The position numbers were made by a program, and so were the translations under genes. A stretch of DNA of 64,000 nt, from positions 8,182,001 to 8,246,000 of the forward strand of contig NC_092561.1 of NCBI RefSeq assembly GCF_037975245.1, given 5' to 3'. The number at the start of each line of letters is the position of its first letter. Within the stretch, counting starts at the first letter, position 1. Below, piece by piece: positions 42,615-55,283 of this stretch. The stretch is from Apostichopus japonicus. Its lineage: Eukaryota; Echinodermata; Holothuroidea; Aspidochirotida; Stichopodidae. The notes beneath the pieces were generated by a model, which did no database searches, was not told the DNA's origin, and saw nothing but the letters and a program-made list of their open reading frames with translations.

Positions 42615-43181
42615 CTTGAACCACTAACACTGTAACAGTGGGAATCGTGGTGCACACGCATGCTGTAGTGTACGAGCAGTTGCTACACATAGAGCCATGT
42701 GTGATCGTTGTAAATTCAATAATAAAATTAAGAACTAAAGTTTTAAATTTTTATTTTATAAAATGTCCAGGCAATGCAATTAATATAAATTGCTCCCATA
42801 TATTAATTTACAATCAGTACTTTAGATCGACTGATAATCTACCGTTTTGTCGCTGAAATATATTTTTAGATTATCTGTACTTTTCATTTATTGCGCAATA
42901 TGCCTGCACCATAGAAATTGAACTAGGGGCCTGTTCAGAGGTTTTACGACAGCCAAATGCGCCATACAGGTCAAAGGTAATATGGGGTGCTGCTCAGAGA
43001 ATGTACGGCTCTGATGCTGATCTAAGCGTACGATTACGTCATTATCGCTGTTTCTGAGTTAACTTTCCTTGAAACGACTTAAGTATGTAAAATTTCCACA
43101 TTCGAAGCAGCCGATATTTGTCAGCTCTTCCAATGAACAGTCAAGTTACTGCATATTAAAAAACTTGGTGACACTAGTGTT

Positions 43182-43554
43182 CAGTGGCGTAGAAAGGTAC
43201 TTTTGAGTGGGGGGGGGGGGGGCTGAAGACTGATGGCCTGCCTGGGGGAGGGGTCTAAGGGGAGGAGGTGTCCCCCTCTCCTTTGGAATTGTTTTGCATT
43301 TCCAGGTGGCCTCAGATGCAATTTGGTGCAATATAGCACACTTCAACACCCACTCCATTTTGTAAAGAATTTTGCATTTTCACCTGGCCTTAGATGCAAT
43401 TTGGTGCTTCAAATGAGTTTGTTTTCTCATTTGGAAATGAAAAAGGGGTTTTCTGACTTGCGGAGCGGGGGGGGGGGGGCGGAACAATACTTCCGCCCCC
43501 TATATTTTTCACTGAGGGGCTGGCTCCCCCAGCCCCCCGGTTCCTACGCCCTTG
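43182..43554. mobile_element. hAT-like non-autonomous element, family 1 (independent copy)
   Basis: Starts CAGTGGCGTAGAAAGG and ends CCGGTTCCTACGCCCTTG. The interior matches the elements at 1341 and 12141 and holds a partial internal repeat of the GCAATTTGGTGC segment. A perfect 8-bp target duplication ctagtgtt lies at 43174-43181 and 43555-43562. It lies about 570 bp upstream of the RBM28 start codon. Confidence 0.9.
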
Positions 43555-44157
43555 CTAGTGTTTGCGTATTATATAGCTCTTGACTATGCCGTCCATGTGA
43601 ACATTTCAGAGGTAGTAATTACGAAAAGATATGGCGACAAATTATCTGGCATTATTGGAAAGATGGCAAACCGTGTTTGACCCACTGGCAGAACTAGCAA
43701 GTAGACTAGTGAGGTAAAATCTATTAATAATATCCTGGCTGCATGTATAGTCTTTGGTATAGACAATTATCCAAGGGCGGCGGAAGCACTTTTAATCTGG
43801 GGGGGCACCGACATCAAAGGGCACTTTGCAGAAATTCGATTGGACTGATGCAGCCTTATATTTAGTACGGTACCCTTTATAACTCTTATTGTATTATCTT
43901 AGTTGCGTATACACATCACTCCATCAAGGCCCCCCCCCCCCCCTAAGAAAAATAAGCATACTGGCACTGCAATATCCAATGTGCAAAGTGGGAAACAAGG
44001 AACAAGTTTTCTTTTGAGACAAAATGAAATGAAATCATGTTAGTTGCTAATGTAGGAATCTTCCGAATTAGAGTTTATTTCTTGTTAATATCTTAACACA
44101 TTTTTTTTTCCATTCGAAATAGCTTTGAGTTTCACCCACAGAAATTCATTATAAGCC

Positions 44158-44450
44158 AGGGGCGTAGCCAGGATTTGTAAAGTTGTATGCACGACTATAT
44201 CTGAGCGGAGCGCCACCATCAGTTGGCGCGGAGCGTACAAGAAAATTTTTGGTTTTACAAACCCCTCAGATGGCCGGAAACAGCCCTTCCCGAGTGTTCA
44301 TTCTGGTTCCCTGGCCTCTTGCTAACTTGAGACACCTCAATTTTTATGTAGAAAAAGGGCACATTTTTAACCTGAGGAAAAGTGGGGGGCACGTGCCCCC
44401 TGTGCCCCCTGTGCCCCCTGTGCCCCCCCCCCGGTTCCGCCGCCCTTGCA
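44158..44450. mobile_element. Transposon fragment related to family 5
   Basis: Begins CAGGGGCGTAGCCAGGATTT, carries AGCGGAGCGCCACCATC and a TGCCCCC repeat and ends CCGCCGCCCTTG. Target duplication not resolved, so borders are approximate. Confidence 0.6.
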
Positions 44451-44635
44451 ATTATCTCACAAATGTCGAGCATAGCACTGAAATGACAGAAAGATAAACT
44501 GATCGATAGGTAGCCTATATCAGTGGGATTGTAATGATCAATGTATCCGATAACACATGACAAAAAATTGAATCAAAAGTAATGTATAAGTCTACCACAC
44601 ATAGTAAGGTATCATTAGGTATAAAGTACAGTAGC

Positions 44636-45014
44636 CAGTGGCGGCGATAGGGGTATTGGTCAGGAGGGCGAGAATGATCTGTAGGGGCGCTTTCGACACT
44701 ATCTAAGCGGAGCGCCACCACGATTGGCGCGTAGCATACAGAATTTTTTTGGAGTAAAGATATTCCCTAGATCGCCGGAAATGACCCTTCCGGGCCTGGC
44801 TTATTTGCAGATAAACGAAGAATAAATACAATTTACAAATTACACTAACAAAATGTGACAAATGTCAAAAGGTACATGAGAGCGCAATAAAAAAGTCAAT
44901 ATTCGCGAACAAGTAAAAAGTGGTAAAGAGCTGAAAAGGGCGCCAGCAGTCCATTTGAGTCCGTCAGGTGGGGCACCCGCCCCCCCCCCTGACTGTATGG
45001 ACGCTCCGCCACTG
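44636..45014. mobile_element. hAT-like non-autonomous element, family 4, complete copy
   Basis: 379 bp from CAGTGGCGGCGATAGGGG to GACGCTCCGCCACTG with a perfect 8-bp duplication acagtagc (44628-44635 and 45015-45022). It is an uninterrupted member that shows the empty site of the nested insertion at 52685. Confidence 0.93.
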
Positions 45015-45022
45015 ACAGTAGC

Positions 45023-46573
45023 CTATACATGATAAATAATATCCTTTAATTTATCACTATAGGTCAGGGTTGCATGTTTTACAACAGTACCGTATGCAGT
45101 ACCAATGAAAACTTATATCATCTGCTAACGGCACCGCGGCAATTGCCAAGGTTCCTTGTGAACTGTGCAAAGTGAGATAGCGCTTTGCACATGGATGCTG
45201 GCGTTTGCAACTAAATAAGGATCAGTTTAAACTACAGGTGCTACACCACAACCTGGCTAATTGGCAAATTTACTAAATAGGCCTACACATGTAAAGTATA
45301 AGTAAGGGGACTGGGGTTCGTAATTGGCTTACGACTATCACGTGACGGAATGTTAATATTTGAAACGGGCCGTTCTATTCATTTATGTCTGATATAACAT
45401 ATTCATTGTCACGAAACAGTAGTCCGACAGATATATCGTTTGATTGCTGTTAAGTATCGTTAAGTAGTTAGCAATAGACAAGGGTCGAACATTAGGCTTT
45501 AGGCAGTAGTTCTGACTTTATCTAATTTGTTTCAAAAATTGGGCTACGAAATGCAAAAAGTTCGGGGTTCATTTTGTCGGCAAATTCAGTTTTTTTTTGT
45601 GGTTTGTCCCTCAAGGGAAAGTCATGACATGCCCTATTGCTCTTCTAAGGCCCATATTACATTTAAAGGCATCGAAGACTTGCCCCAAACCGCGTGCCGC
45701 GCTCTGAAAAAGTTAACTTTCCGTTGCTTGCAAGTGAAGTTTTCAAGTTGTCGCTACAAAATGCAGACAGTAATGAAACGTGATACGTACATTGTTATAT
45801 GATTATCTAGACCTGAGATGTCCATCGCTACCATGTACACTGTGTTGTGGGTATTGACCGTAGCTGTATGTATTGACTGTACTAGTGTCTAATTACCGAC
45901 GGTATAGCGCGAGTCTTCACACCCTTTAAGCTTAATTGACCGAGACGACCATAATCATATATGTGCGTTTCACATGCAGTTACCGTCATAACACCTATCA
46001 CATGAGATCAGGTCAGAAAGTCTTGCACGTGGATATTGTCTATCTGTTATGTTGTTTCATATTTCTATTTAGGGTATTCATGTGACCTTTTTTCAGTTGA
46101 TATATATGGTTGGATGAAAACAGTTTTCCGAGTAGAGGGTTTCGTTTTCCCGGCTTTAAAAGGGTTTTCATGCATACCCCTTCGTGGGTCGCAATAAATT
46201 GCGCAGTTCTAACTTTGCACGCTAGTTGTTTGTGCATAACACATGGAATAACTTTTTAGCCCTTTTTGTCTGACAGACAATTTACTTCCAGAACGTTGCC
46301 TGATAGAGTCGTAAATTGTGTTTCCCGTACATACTGAATCATTTCATGCCCCTTTGAACGTAATTGTAAATGTAAATTGCTTACGTAATTTTATACAATT
46401 ATACCTATTTTTCAAGTTTCTGTATACTGAATAATGGTATGAAATCACATTAAATAAGACAGTGGTTTTCTAATGCGATAATTAACTGAAGTACATATGA
46501 AAAGAGGCTGAGCAAAACAAACAATTGTACAAAAAGAACACCCCCTACCCCCACCCCCCCCCCGATGAAAAAT
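45023..46573. other. Intergenic DNA upstream of RBM28, no gene seen
   Basis: No splice-flanked coding segment, RNA gene or repeat shared within the window. A C-rich tract lies near 46540-46564. Confidence 0.55.
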
Positions 46574-46882
46574 TAACCTACAGTATGAAAAAGTTTCCCA
46601 GAGAGTTAAATGAGGGCGGTAGTGAAGAACTTAGTATACATAGATTAATCACGTTTACATAGATTAATCACATAGAATACATAGATTAATCACGTTGGCT
46701 TCGGCTTTGAGTACAACGTTTTTGTATGCTGCTGTGTTGAACGACCCTAACCGTAATATATAATTACCGACTTTGCGATCCGCGTTATAGTCATTGCCGA
46801 CGTTGCAATCCGCACTTCCCCTCAAATTTTTGCAAGGTCGTTAAGAGCGTCTCCATATAGTTTACCCTTTCTGGAAACCAAA
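46574..46882. repeat. Dispersed repeat, copy 1
   Basis: Matches 57843-58268 over CTACAGTATGAAAAAG, TTGGCTTCGGCTTTGAGTA, ACTTTGCGATCCGCG and TTTGCAAGGTCG, at roughly 80 percent by eye. A 20-25 bp direct repeat ACATAGATTAATCAC is present three times here. The class is unknown. Confidence 0.7.
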
Positions 46883-47032
46883 ATGATAGCAGATCCCTTC
46901 ATCGGAAGTAAAGAAGGAAAACTGCTACCGGACCATATAACCAATCGAATGAAACAATATATTAAACAACTAATATCTCGGACACTATAATATCCAAGTA
47001 CCCACAGTCGAATACAAACCCATGCCATTATA

Positions 47033-47830
47033 TCCAGGTGCGTATCCAGGGGGGGGGGCGTTGGGGCGCGTGCCCCCCGGGTAAGAAAAAGAGGAGAGAA
47101 AAAAAAGAGAAGAAAAAAGGAAAAAAGAGGGGAAAAAAGAGGAGGAGGAGAGGAAGGAAGGGAAAAGAAAAAGAAGAAAGAGAGAAAAAAGGAGAAAAGG
47201 AGGGCGTAAAAGAAAAACGCGAAGACACCGGGGAGAGAAAGAGGAACAGTGACATCATTACAGCCCTGAAGGGTAGCCAGTGACGGATCAATGATTTCGT
47301 AAAAGTGTGACTCACCCTACCCCTTACACCGACAACTCCATTTTTTGACGTTTCCATTTTCCTCTCTCACTAATGATCTATATATGTACTATATATGGTC
47401 TATCATAACGCGTGTGTAGAATTGTGCTATGAAACCAACTGTGGCTGGTCTCGAACTCGACCGTGTCGTCGGGGAACATGACGCATTTTGGGATGGGGGC
47501 GACCGCCCGCCCGCCCCCCCCCCATTCAGCATTTTTTTAAATGATATCGCTAAGTAATTTCAAAATAGAATGTGCTTAGAGGCAACTTACAAGGCCTGGG
47601 AAGTGTCATTTCCAGCGATCTGCGGGACATTTTCGGCCAAAATTTGCTTGTACGCTTCGCGCTATATAACAAATGGTCCTGGGTAGTGCCATTTCCAGCG
47701 ATCTGGGAGGCATTTTCGGCCAAAATTTTCTTGTACAATTCGCGCCAACCTATGGTGGCGCTACGCTTAGATAATTTGCCTACAGGCTTCTCCCCTCCCT
47801 TGGCAAATTCCTCGCTACGCGCCTGTTCGA
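47033..47830. repeat. Fragments of GC-rich DNA transposons plus a purine tract
   Basis: Begins CAGGTGCGTATCCAGGGGGG, then a purine-only A/G tract (47087-47215), and near 47460-47828 an inverted family 5-like fragment ending TCGCTACGCGCCTG with an internal GATCTG-type duplication. Long reading frames here come from composition and are not supported as genes. Confidence 0.6.
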
Positions 47831-48180
47831 GTTTGTAACGCAAACAGCAGATATCACATCATATCAGTGAGCATGAAAATGGCGTTCCAGGATGAAAAGC
47901 CTCAAAACTGTCCGACTTGCCTGAAAAAATAACCAAAAATTTTCGCGCGCCAAGCGCGCGTTCAACGTGTTCATGCCAATATCATATAAGCAAGCATCGG
48001 TTATTACATCGCATGCCATCATGTACCGTACGGTCCGTTCAAATTGCGCAGTATTTCGCGGGATGCCCATCTAAACAACGACATGTCTCATGTAGATGTA
48101 TAAAAAGCATGGAGGTCCAATTATGTCAAAACTCTCTTTTACATTAGTAATGGCGAATTAGGGGCTTCACCCCAGCCGCG

Positions 48181-48553
48181 CAGTGGCGGAGCGTCCATAC
48201 GGTCGGGGGGGTGCCCCCCCTGACTGACTCAAATGGACCGTGGCGCCTTTTTCAGCTCTTTACCACTTTTTACTTATTCGTGATTATTGACTTTTTTATT
48301 GCGCTCTCATCTACTTATTGACATTTCTCACATTTTGTTGGTGTAATTTCGCGATGACACCTTATTCTTCGTTTATCTGCAAATTAGCCAGGCCCGGAAA
48401 GGGTCATTTCCGGCGATCTAGGGAATAACTTTATTCAAAAATTTTCTGTACGCTACGCGCCAACTAGTGGTGGCGCTCCGCTTAGATAGTGTCGAAAGCG
48501 CCCCTACAGACCATTCTCGCCACTCCTGACCAATACCCCTAGCTCCGTAACTG
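48181..48553. mobile_element. hAT-like non-autonomous element, family 4, inverted copy
   Basis: CAGTGGCGGAGCGTCCATAC to CTAGCTCCGTAACTG, opposite in orientation to the copy at 44636. Target duplication cagccgcg and ccgccgcg (48173-48180 and 48554-48561), 7 of 8 matching. Confidence 0.86.
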
Positions 48554-49559
48554 CCGCCGCGCCTCCTACGCCTATGTGTGTAGTGTTCGGTTGAAGGAAA
48601 TATCTGCTATTTTTTCATTTCCTTCAACCAAGTTTTATAATAGCCGTTATAAGAGGTTTTAATGTTTGTACACCAATAAATTAACTCTGTCTGAATTTTC
48701 CAAAATTTCTGACCAACATTCTGCAGCACACTTCCCTCTACTCGTGCAATTTTCACCGGTCTGTTAGGGGTTCAAGGAAGTTTTACTATATTGGTTGTCC
48801 ATAAATGAAATTTTGTACAACATTATGGGTATGTTTTCAAGTGAGTTTATTTACGAGAAATGTGAATTTTCAAATTCTGAACAAATATGGGGCTTAAAAC
48901 CTTGAAAAGTGGGGCTGACGGGTATTGTGGGCCGCGACGTAGAATCACCTAGCTACAAAAGCAAAGACCCACAGGAGATGCGATCAGGTCGAACATGATG
49001 TGTGCCGGGTTGACAATCTTCAAAAAGGTTATGGATGGAAAAAAAAACTATTAGGAAAATACCTGGTTCTCAGGCAAAAAGTGTACATCTGGTTGGTCAT
49101 TTCAAGCCCGAGAAGTGCCGTTTCCGGTGATCTGGGGGGTTTCAAAACAAGAAATTTTCTTGTACGCTGCGCGCCAACCGATGGTGGCGCTCCGCTTAGA
49201 TAGTAATTCGCGCCCCCCGGGTTTGAAAATCCTGGATACGCGCCTGATATCATTGCGTGACCAAAAAGTCCCGATTGCCTCGATATAAATGTGTAACACA
49301 ATCAGTTGTTCCGTGGACTAACAGACTAAAATTCGTCACTTTCCATATAGTCGCTGCATGGAGCATAGATAGGAAGTTTTCAACTGACATATCCAACCCA
49401 CCATCAGAATCTGTTGAACACTTTAGTCTGTTATTCCGGTCGCGTCTACCGACCTTCTTTCTTTAAGAACTGGCCGCTGTTCTTTAATTATCGCTCACTC
49501 CCTCTTTCAGTAAAACTCCAGACGGCAACAGAGGAGTGGGACTCGCACGGCCAGTGTGG

Positions 49560-49870
49560 AGGAATATCATAATAATAATAATAATAATAATCAGCATTTA
49601 TCTTTGCGACGCTTAAGCGACCACAAATGTGTGAGAAACCCGCAAGGGCTTATCGATTACAACTTACACGTCGGGTGGCTTCCAATTCAACATTTCAATT
49701 CAAATTTGGAATATTTTCAAAAGTCATTTCAGATGGGAAATCCGTAGATTGCTCTTGGATGAAAAACCATCTTTACTATGACCCAGTCGGGTATCGAACC
49801 CGGAACCTGCCGATTGCTAAGGCTCATTGCTTCAAATGCCACCGCATTTATCCACTCGGCTACAGCAATA
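49560..49870 (-). mobile_element. tRNA-derived SINE with ATT tail
   Basis: On the minus strand the head (49777-49870) reads GTAGCCGAGTGGATAAATGC as box A and GGTTCGATACC as box B, like a Leu/Ser-type tRNA with an altered middle. A body of about 200 bp follows, then a tail of repeated ATT at 49568-49590. It is different from the SINE at 31534. Confidence 0.82.
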
Positions 49871-51953
49871 CACGAAGACATTATTACAGTATGTTCTGGG
49901 TATGGCATATTAAAGACTGATAGAATTCACATATCAATAGACTTTTTAAAGTTTTTCCCACAATATAGGATTGGACTTATTACCAAACAAGATCAAAGAC
50001 AACGACAAGAACGGTGTCGCGTTCACTCAAGTTAAAAATTGTATGAGAACACATGAAAAGATGACGTAAACATAATTGAATATAGTTTCGAGGTGTGTTT
50101 ATTTGATCAGGTACCAAGTCTGACTCTCTTTCATAAGGAATAAATCATATAAATATATAAAGTATGTGTGAACTAACTAGAGATAAGATATAAGGCAGTT
50201 CATGGTCAATATTGTCCACAGCAGGTGGTCAGTATCCGTCAACTCGCAGGGGTCACTTGCAGTAGTCCGCTCACATCAAGTTGTCAGTATTACAGCAGTG
50301 TAGTGACATGCATATGGTAATATAATTATCCATGATGGATATCGCAAACGGGGACAAGAAAAAACACAGGAACAAGAACTCAAAACAATTATAAACAATA
50401 ATCAAATAAGAGCAATGACAAAAAACCCTAAAATATAAACCTTATAAAAATTTCCAACGCTTTTCGAAAAAAAAACCAGTTGCTTTATGTGATGTTTGAC
50501 TCTATCAATGTTGATATTGATATTGTTGATATGGAAAGGGAAGAAGTTCCAAATCTTCGGCTAACAAAAGGCGAAGGCTCTACCAAATGTAGTGCGTACA
50601 CGTGGAACAAATAGTAACCATGATATAGAAACAATTAGAAGGTTCTTTGGGTAACCAGGAGCAGCGTCGTGAACACATTTATAAACAAATAGTAGGATTT
50701 AAATATAAATAAATACAATATTTTATATCAGAAACTCTTTAAAAATGGTAGAGACATCGTCCCTTTTTCCAAGGTAGTAAATAACTCTGGCAGCACTATT
50801 TATAATAGATTGTATAGTTTTGTAATGAGACTTTAGCATTAATACCGTATAGTACAGAGAGTTTGCACATAGATAAATAGATAGTTAACTTTATAGTCCA
50901 TCTCAGAAAACAAAAACGCAAAATGATTTCCCGTCGACAGTAAACATAAAACAGTAGTGAATACAAACAAAACCCGAACAATAAACAAGCTATTAGTGAA
51001 CAACTACGAGAATAAAACTAAATAAGCAGAACCAGAACAGTAACAGAAGCAGCACAGAGAGCTGCAAGTGACCGTTCACACACTGTGGCCAAATCGCTTT
51101 GCATGCGAGTTAAACAAGTGAATTGCCTCAGGTAAGAAAGAATTACGGAACCTGGACGTTTTAGTATGGGGCACCTGTAATCAAATCCCGGATCTGTTGA
51201 ACACGATAAGACTATGCCAAGGGTGTGTGTGATCTTCTTTTATATTATTTAGTTTCTTCATCAGACTCTCTTCATACATGGATGAGAGAGACGGAACGAT
51301 TCTGTTCATAACGAGTGAAATAACAAGACTATAGGAGTTTTCACAAAATCACGAGAAAGAAAAGACTTAACCTTTGACCTTATAACGTATATTGTCCTGA
51401 ACCATGTGGAAATGGTGATGTTAACCCTGTTGATTGAAATAGTTGTTAGGGTCAATAAAGCCCAAAGTTATTTTTTTCAGCAACACTATACTAACACCAA
51501 ATACAGTCGCAGTCCAACATGTTAACACCACGTATCAATACACCATGCACCTCCGTCTCTGCACCGACTTATTTCCAAGTATAACATAACTTCTGTTTTA
51601 TTAGGATATAAGAAATAAGAGTTACAATCCACCTTTTCACAGCATGTATAGTCAAGAAAGACAAAATGTCAAAATCATCACAAAAAAATGACTTTTCAAC
51701 AATTAATGAAAAACGATTGTCAATGGTCAATGTTAATGGTCATCAACAAACCCTGCCACTTTCAATACCTTTTTTAATGTACAATAGAGTATGGACGCAT
51801 CGCAGATCAATATTGAACTGTTGAATAACACCGGTCACCATAGTAAAACAGAACCTGCTGGAACACCATTAGCATTTAGAAGTTCTTTTATAGCGACACT
51901 ATAAATAATACATGATTCAGCACAGTAAATATACACATTCAATCTATCCTCCC
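49871..51953. other. Gene-poor stretch, likely old repeats
   Basis: AT-rich, with a GATATTGATATTGTTGATAT tract near 50510-50532. No recognisable gene, only short reading frames. Confidence 0.5.
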
Positions 51954-52080
51954 TTAACTTGTACTCAGCGGTTCAATATCCTCTAGCTTTTCTCCAATTT
52001 CTTGCAAGATGACGTCACTTAGTTGCTCTCTCAAACATTGCAGGCTGTATTTCCAAAGTATTTCCTGTTTGGCTTCATCT
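51954..52080 (-). CDS. Candidate orphan terminal exon, function unknown
   Basis: A 127-nt segment after a convincing acceptor (CTTGTCCTTTTTTGAACAG) codes for RDEAKQEILWKYSLQCLREQ, then about 22 more residues ending EDIEPLSTS and a TAA. The composition is amphipathic and helix-like, and codon use looks coding. No upstream exon was found in the window; a 4.5-kb transposon starts 600 bp upstream. It may be the last exon of an unrecognised gene or a chance frame. Confidence 0.4.
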
Positions 52081-53365
52081 CTGTTCAAAAAAGGACAAGT
52101 AAAATATGTAACATTAAATTTCCTATTATAATTAAATATGGAGGTCACAAAAGGATAACAACACTGTCATACATTAAAAAAAAAAAAGAAGAATTTTCGT
52201 CATTCCACCCGCAGGTGGAACTAAACATATTGTTTTAAGAATGCCGTGTACTTTCAAACCGCAAGAGGGGAAAATTTCAACGTACTCGATGTCACCTCAC
52301 ATTTTGATGACAAAGTAAATCACGTGATTACACAATAAAGCAATTTCTTGTCAATGTATGTTTGTATATATTTTGCCTATATACTGCTGTTTTTATTTAA
52401 GCTTGGTGAGTACGCGTACCACGTACACCACAATTCAGCTATCATTTGCGGTCAGGTTAATATTTAAAGACAAGTGGAGCCATCGGAACCGCGGCCCCCA
52501 CATATTTCGACATTTAAAATGCATGGTATATGTCGTACACAATAGACACTATAACAATCACATCGCTATCGGACCAGTGGCAGAGCTAGGGGTATTGGTC
52601 AGGTTGGGGGGGGGGGCGAGAATGGTCTGTAGGGGCGCTTTCAACACTATCTAAGCGGAGCGCGGTTAATTGGCGCGTAGCGTACACTGAAAACTTAAAT
52701 TGGTTCACCGACTAACATAACGTTAGTCCATCTGGTGCCTCTCCCGACTAACATAGCCTTAGTCAGTTGCTATACCGACTAATTTATTCCTTAGTCAGTT
52801 GGATTTCTTAGTGGGTCATCTTAGTCCGTCAACTTAGTCGATCAACAATTTCTTAGTCGGTAAATGTATATTAGTCAGTTACATTAGTTGGTGACATTAG
52901 TCGGTCTTTACCGACTAATTTATATGAGCCACCGACTAGTTTATAGCAGGTTTTACATTAGTCAGGATGGTGCCTCTCCCGACTAACCTTTCTTAGTCGG
53001 TATCGACTGACTAGTTGCACTGACTAGAATCACTGAAAGAATTAAACCCGACTAGTTTCACTGACTAGCATCACTGAAAGAAAAGAGAGCAGAAGAAACA
53101 CAAATAATGTGTACGTTGGCAGTATTTATTTCTGATAAAACTTCTGATGTCTACAAAGGCTGACTTTCGACAGATAGGGAAGAAATCACTGTAAACAAAA
53201 ATCTGAAAATATGATTTTATTCCAACAAAGTTAAGACAAGTTAATGGATCAAACATGAATCGCAAAAGTATAGCACTGCACAATAATGCAAAGTTGAATC
53301 TTGGGCAAGGGTTCCTCATGACTTTCGTTTTAAAGTGGTACCCCAAATCGACACCAGTTAAGTCT

Positions 53366-55283
53366 TCACGAACAAAGAGTGTTTCTCCTAACTACAAATG
53401 GCCTCCCACTTGTCTTCAGGAAGCCAAAATCTGCACCGTAATTGACCTGTGAACAGAAAATATGATATACATGTAAGCACAGATACAGATATAGCACATG
53501 ATAACTCACATTATCATAAACATACATTTACATTAAAATTTTATAACATATTGGGAAGTATACATTTAAATCTAGGTCCCTCAAATTATAAGCCAGGAAT
53601 AGCAGCTTTACCAAATAATTATTAGCTTTGCACAGCATAACACCAAGTTATTTTTCAAAGCTTAATAATTATGTTAATCATGTTAATAATGATCCCAATA
53701 GACCGGGAGCCCAGAGGGTTTGGTTAGCTGGGAAGGTAACCAATTGCCTTGTACATCACAATGTTCACAGTGCATTCCTGTATATGAAACCAGACGACTT
53801 GCAAACCGACTGTGGTGGGTGTGGCTGGGAGAGCAATTTTAAAGTCACCTGATAGCTAACCTAGATCAGTTTTCATGGTAACACATCAAAGTAAGTACAA
53901 TGTGTCAGGTATGGCCCCAAGAGCAACAAATGGCCATTGCCAGTAATTATTGGTGGTGGGGTACCCCTGCCAGTGATCTAAAATTGACCCCTCAAGGCTG
54001 ACCTAGGTCAGCTCATGAGGAAACCACTTGAAACCTACTGGAAAATGTTGGTTAGGACTTCAGATACAACTGATGGGCATTGCCAGTAATTTTTATTGGT
54101 GGGGTACCCCTGCCAGTAGACCCCCAAAATGCCCATCCCCCATTGACCTAGATGAGCTCATGATTTGACCAGTTGAAAACTACTGGAAAATGGTATCACT
54201 TCATATGTAAGGGATGGGCATTTCCAGTATTTTATATTAGTGGGGTACCCCTGCCAGTAGACCCCCAAAATGCCCCCCCCCCCCCTCATTGATCTAGGTC
54301 AGCTCATGATTTAACCAGTTGAAAACTACTGGAAAATGATTGACAGGATTCTATATGTAAGGGATGGGCGGACTCTGGCAGTGGTGGCCCACCAATATAA
54401 AATACTGGAAATGCCCATCCTTACATATGAAGTGATACCTATCATTTTCCTGTAGGTTTCAACTGGTCAAATCATGAGCTCACCTAGGTCAATGAGGGGA
54501 TGGGCATATTGGGGGTCTACTGGCAGGGGTACCCCACCAATAAAAATTACTGGCAATGCCCATCATTTGTATCTGAAGTCCTAACCAACATTTTCCAGTA
54601 GGTTTCAAGTGGTTACCTCATGAGCTGACCTAGGTCAGCCGTGAGTGGTCAATTGTTGATCACTGGTAGGGGTACCCCACCACCAATAATTACTGGCGAT
54701 GGCCATTTGTTGCTCTTGGGGCCATACCTGACACATTGTTCTTACTTTGATGTGGTTACCATGAAAACTGATCTAGGTTAGCTGTTAGGTGACTTTAAAA
54801 TTGCTCTCCCAGCCACATCCACCACAGTCGGTTTGCCAGTCGTCAGGTTTCATATACAGGAATGCATTGTGAACATTGTGATGTACCAGGCAATTGGTTA
54901 CCTTCCCAGCTAACCAAACCCTCTGGACTCCCGCTCTACAGATCAGTGAAAATTTGACCAAACTTATGAAGCTTGCACGTAAATGATATACTAGACTGTT
55001 TTTTTTTTAAAACAGGTTATGAAAAGTATCTTTAATATCATTAAACAGTTGGGTACAATAGTTAAACTCACTCTTCCATCTTTTTTCTCTATGGTACTTG
55101 TTCCTTTACTTTTTGGACTCTTGGATAAACTCTTTTGTTCTGCGAAGGGTACCAATATATCATCTTAAAACATGTCTTTAAGCCATATATAACACAGTTC
55201 TCCTCTTCTGTTGTTGCCTCCACACTGGTGTCGTACATCACAGGAAACCTCACCCTTGACTTAGATATTTGGCTTTTCAATTC
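53366..55283 (-). CDS. Possible two-exon gene inside the CACTA-like element
   Basis: Candidate exons 55098-55283 (62 codons, acceptor after a strong pyrimidine tract TTTCTTTTTTCCAGCAG) and 53366-53446 (26 codons plus TGA, acceptor TTCACAG) join in phase 0. The first reads VRFPVMYDTSVEATTEEENC and on to a basic segment RVYPRVQKVKEQ; the second reads VNYGADFGFLKTSGRPFVV. The 1.2-kb palindrome would be in the intron. There is no start codon exon and no family recognised. It could be a remnant of a transposon protein or a captured host fragment. Confidence 0.3.
53701..54937. repeat. 1.2-kb near-perfect palindrome
   Basis: Left arm about 53701-54255, right arm about 54390-54937, with a spacer of roughly 130 bp. 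The arms match in inverse order over CCAGAGGGTTTGGTTAGCTG, CTGGGAGAGCAATTTTAAAG, GGCCCCAAGAGCAACAAATG and GGGGTACCCCTGCCAG, with scattered mismatches. The inner part is itself built of units of about 120 bp containing GTGGGGTACCCCTGCCAGTA and GCTCATGATTT. Confidence 0.92.

Noticed and set aside
47028-47357. Overlapping 80-109 residue frames on both strands
   Set aside because: They translate a purine-only tract and a transposon end; composition alone explains the absence of stops.
49777-49870. Functional tRNA gene
   Set aside because: Boxes A and B are present, but a 200-bp body and ATT tail follow and the arms do not fold as a normal tRNA; it is a SINE head.
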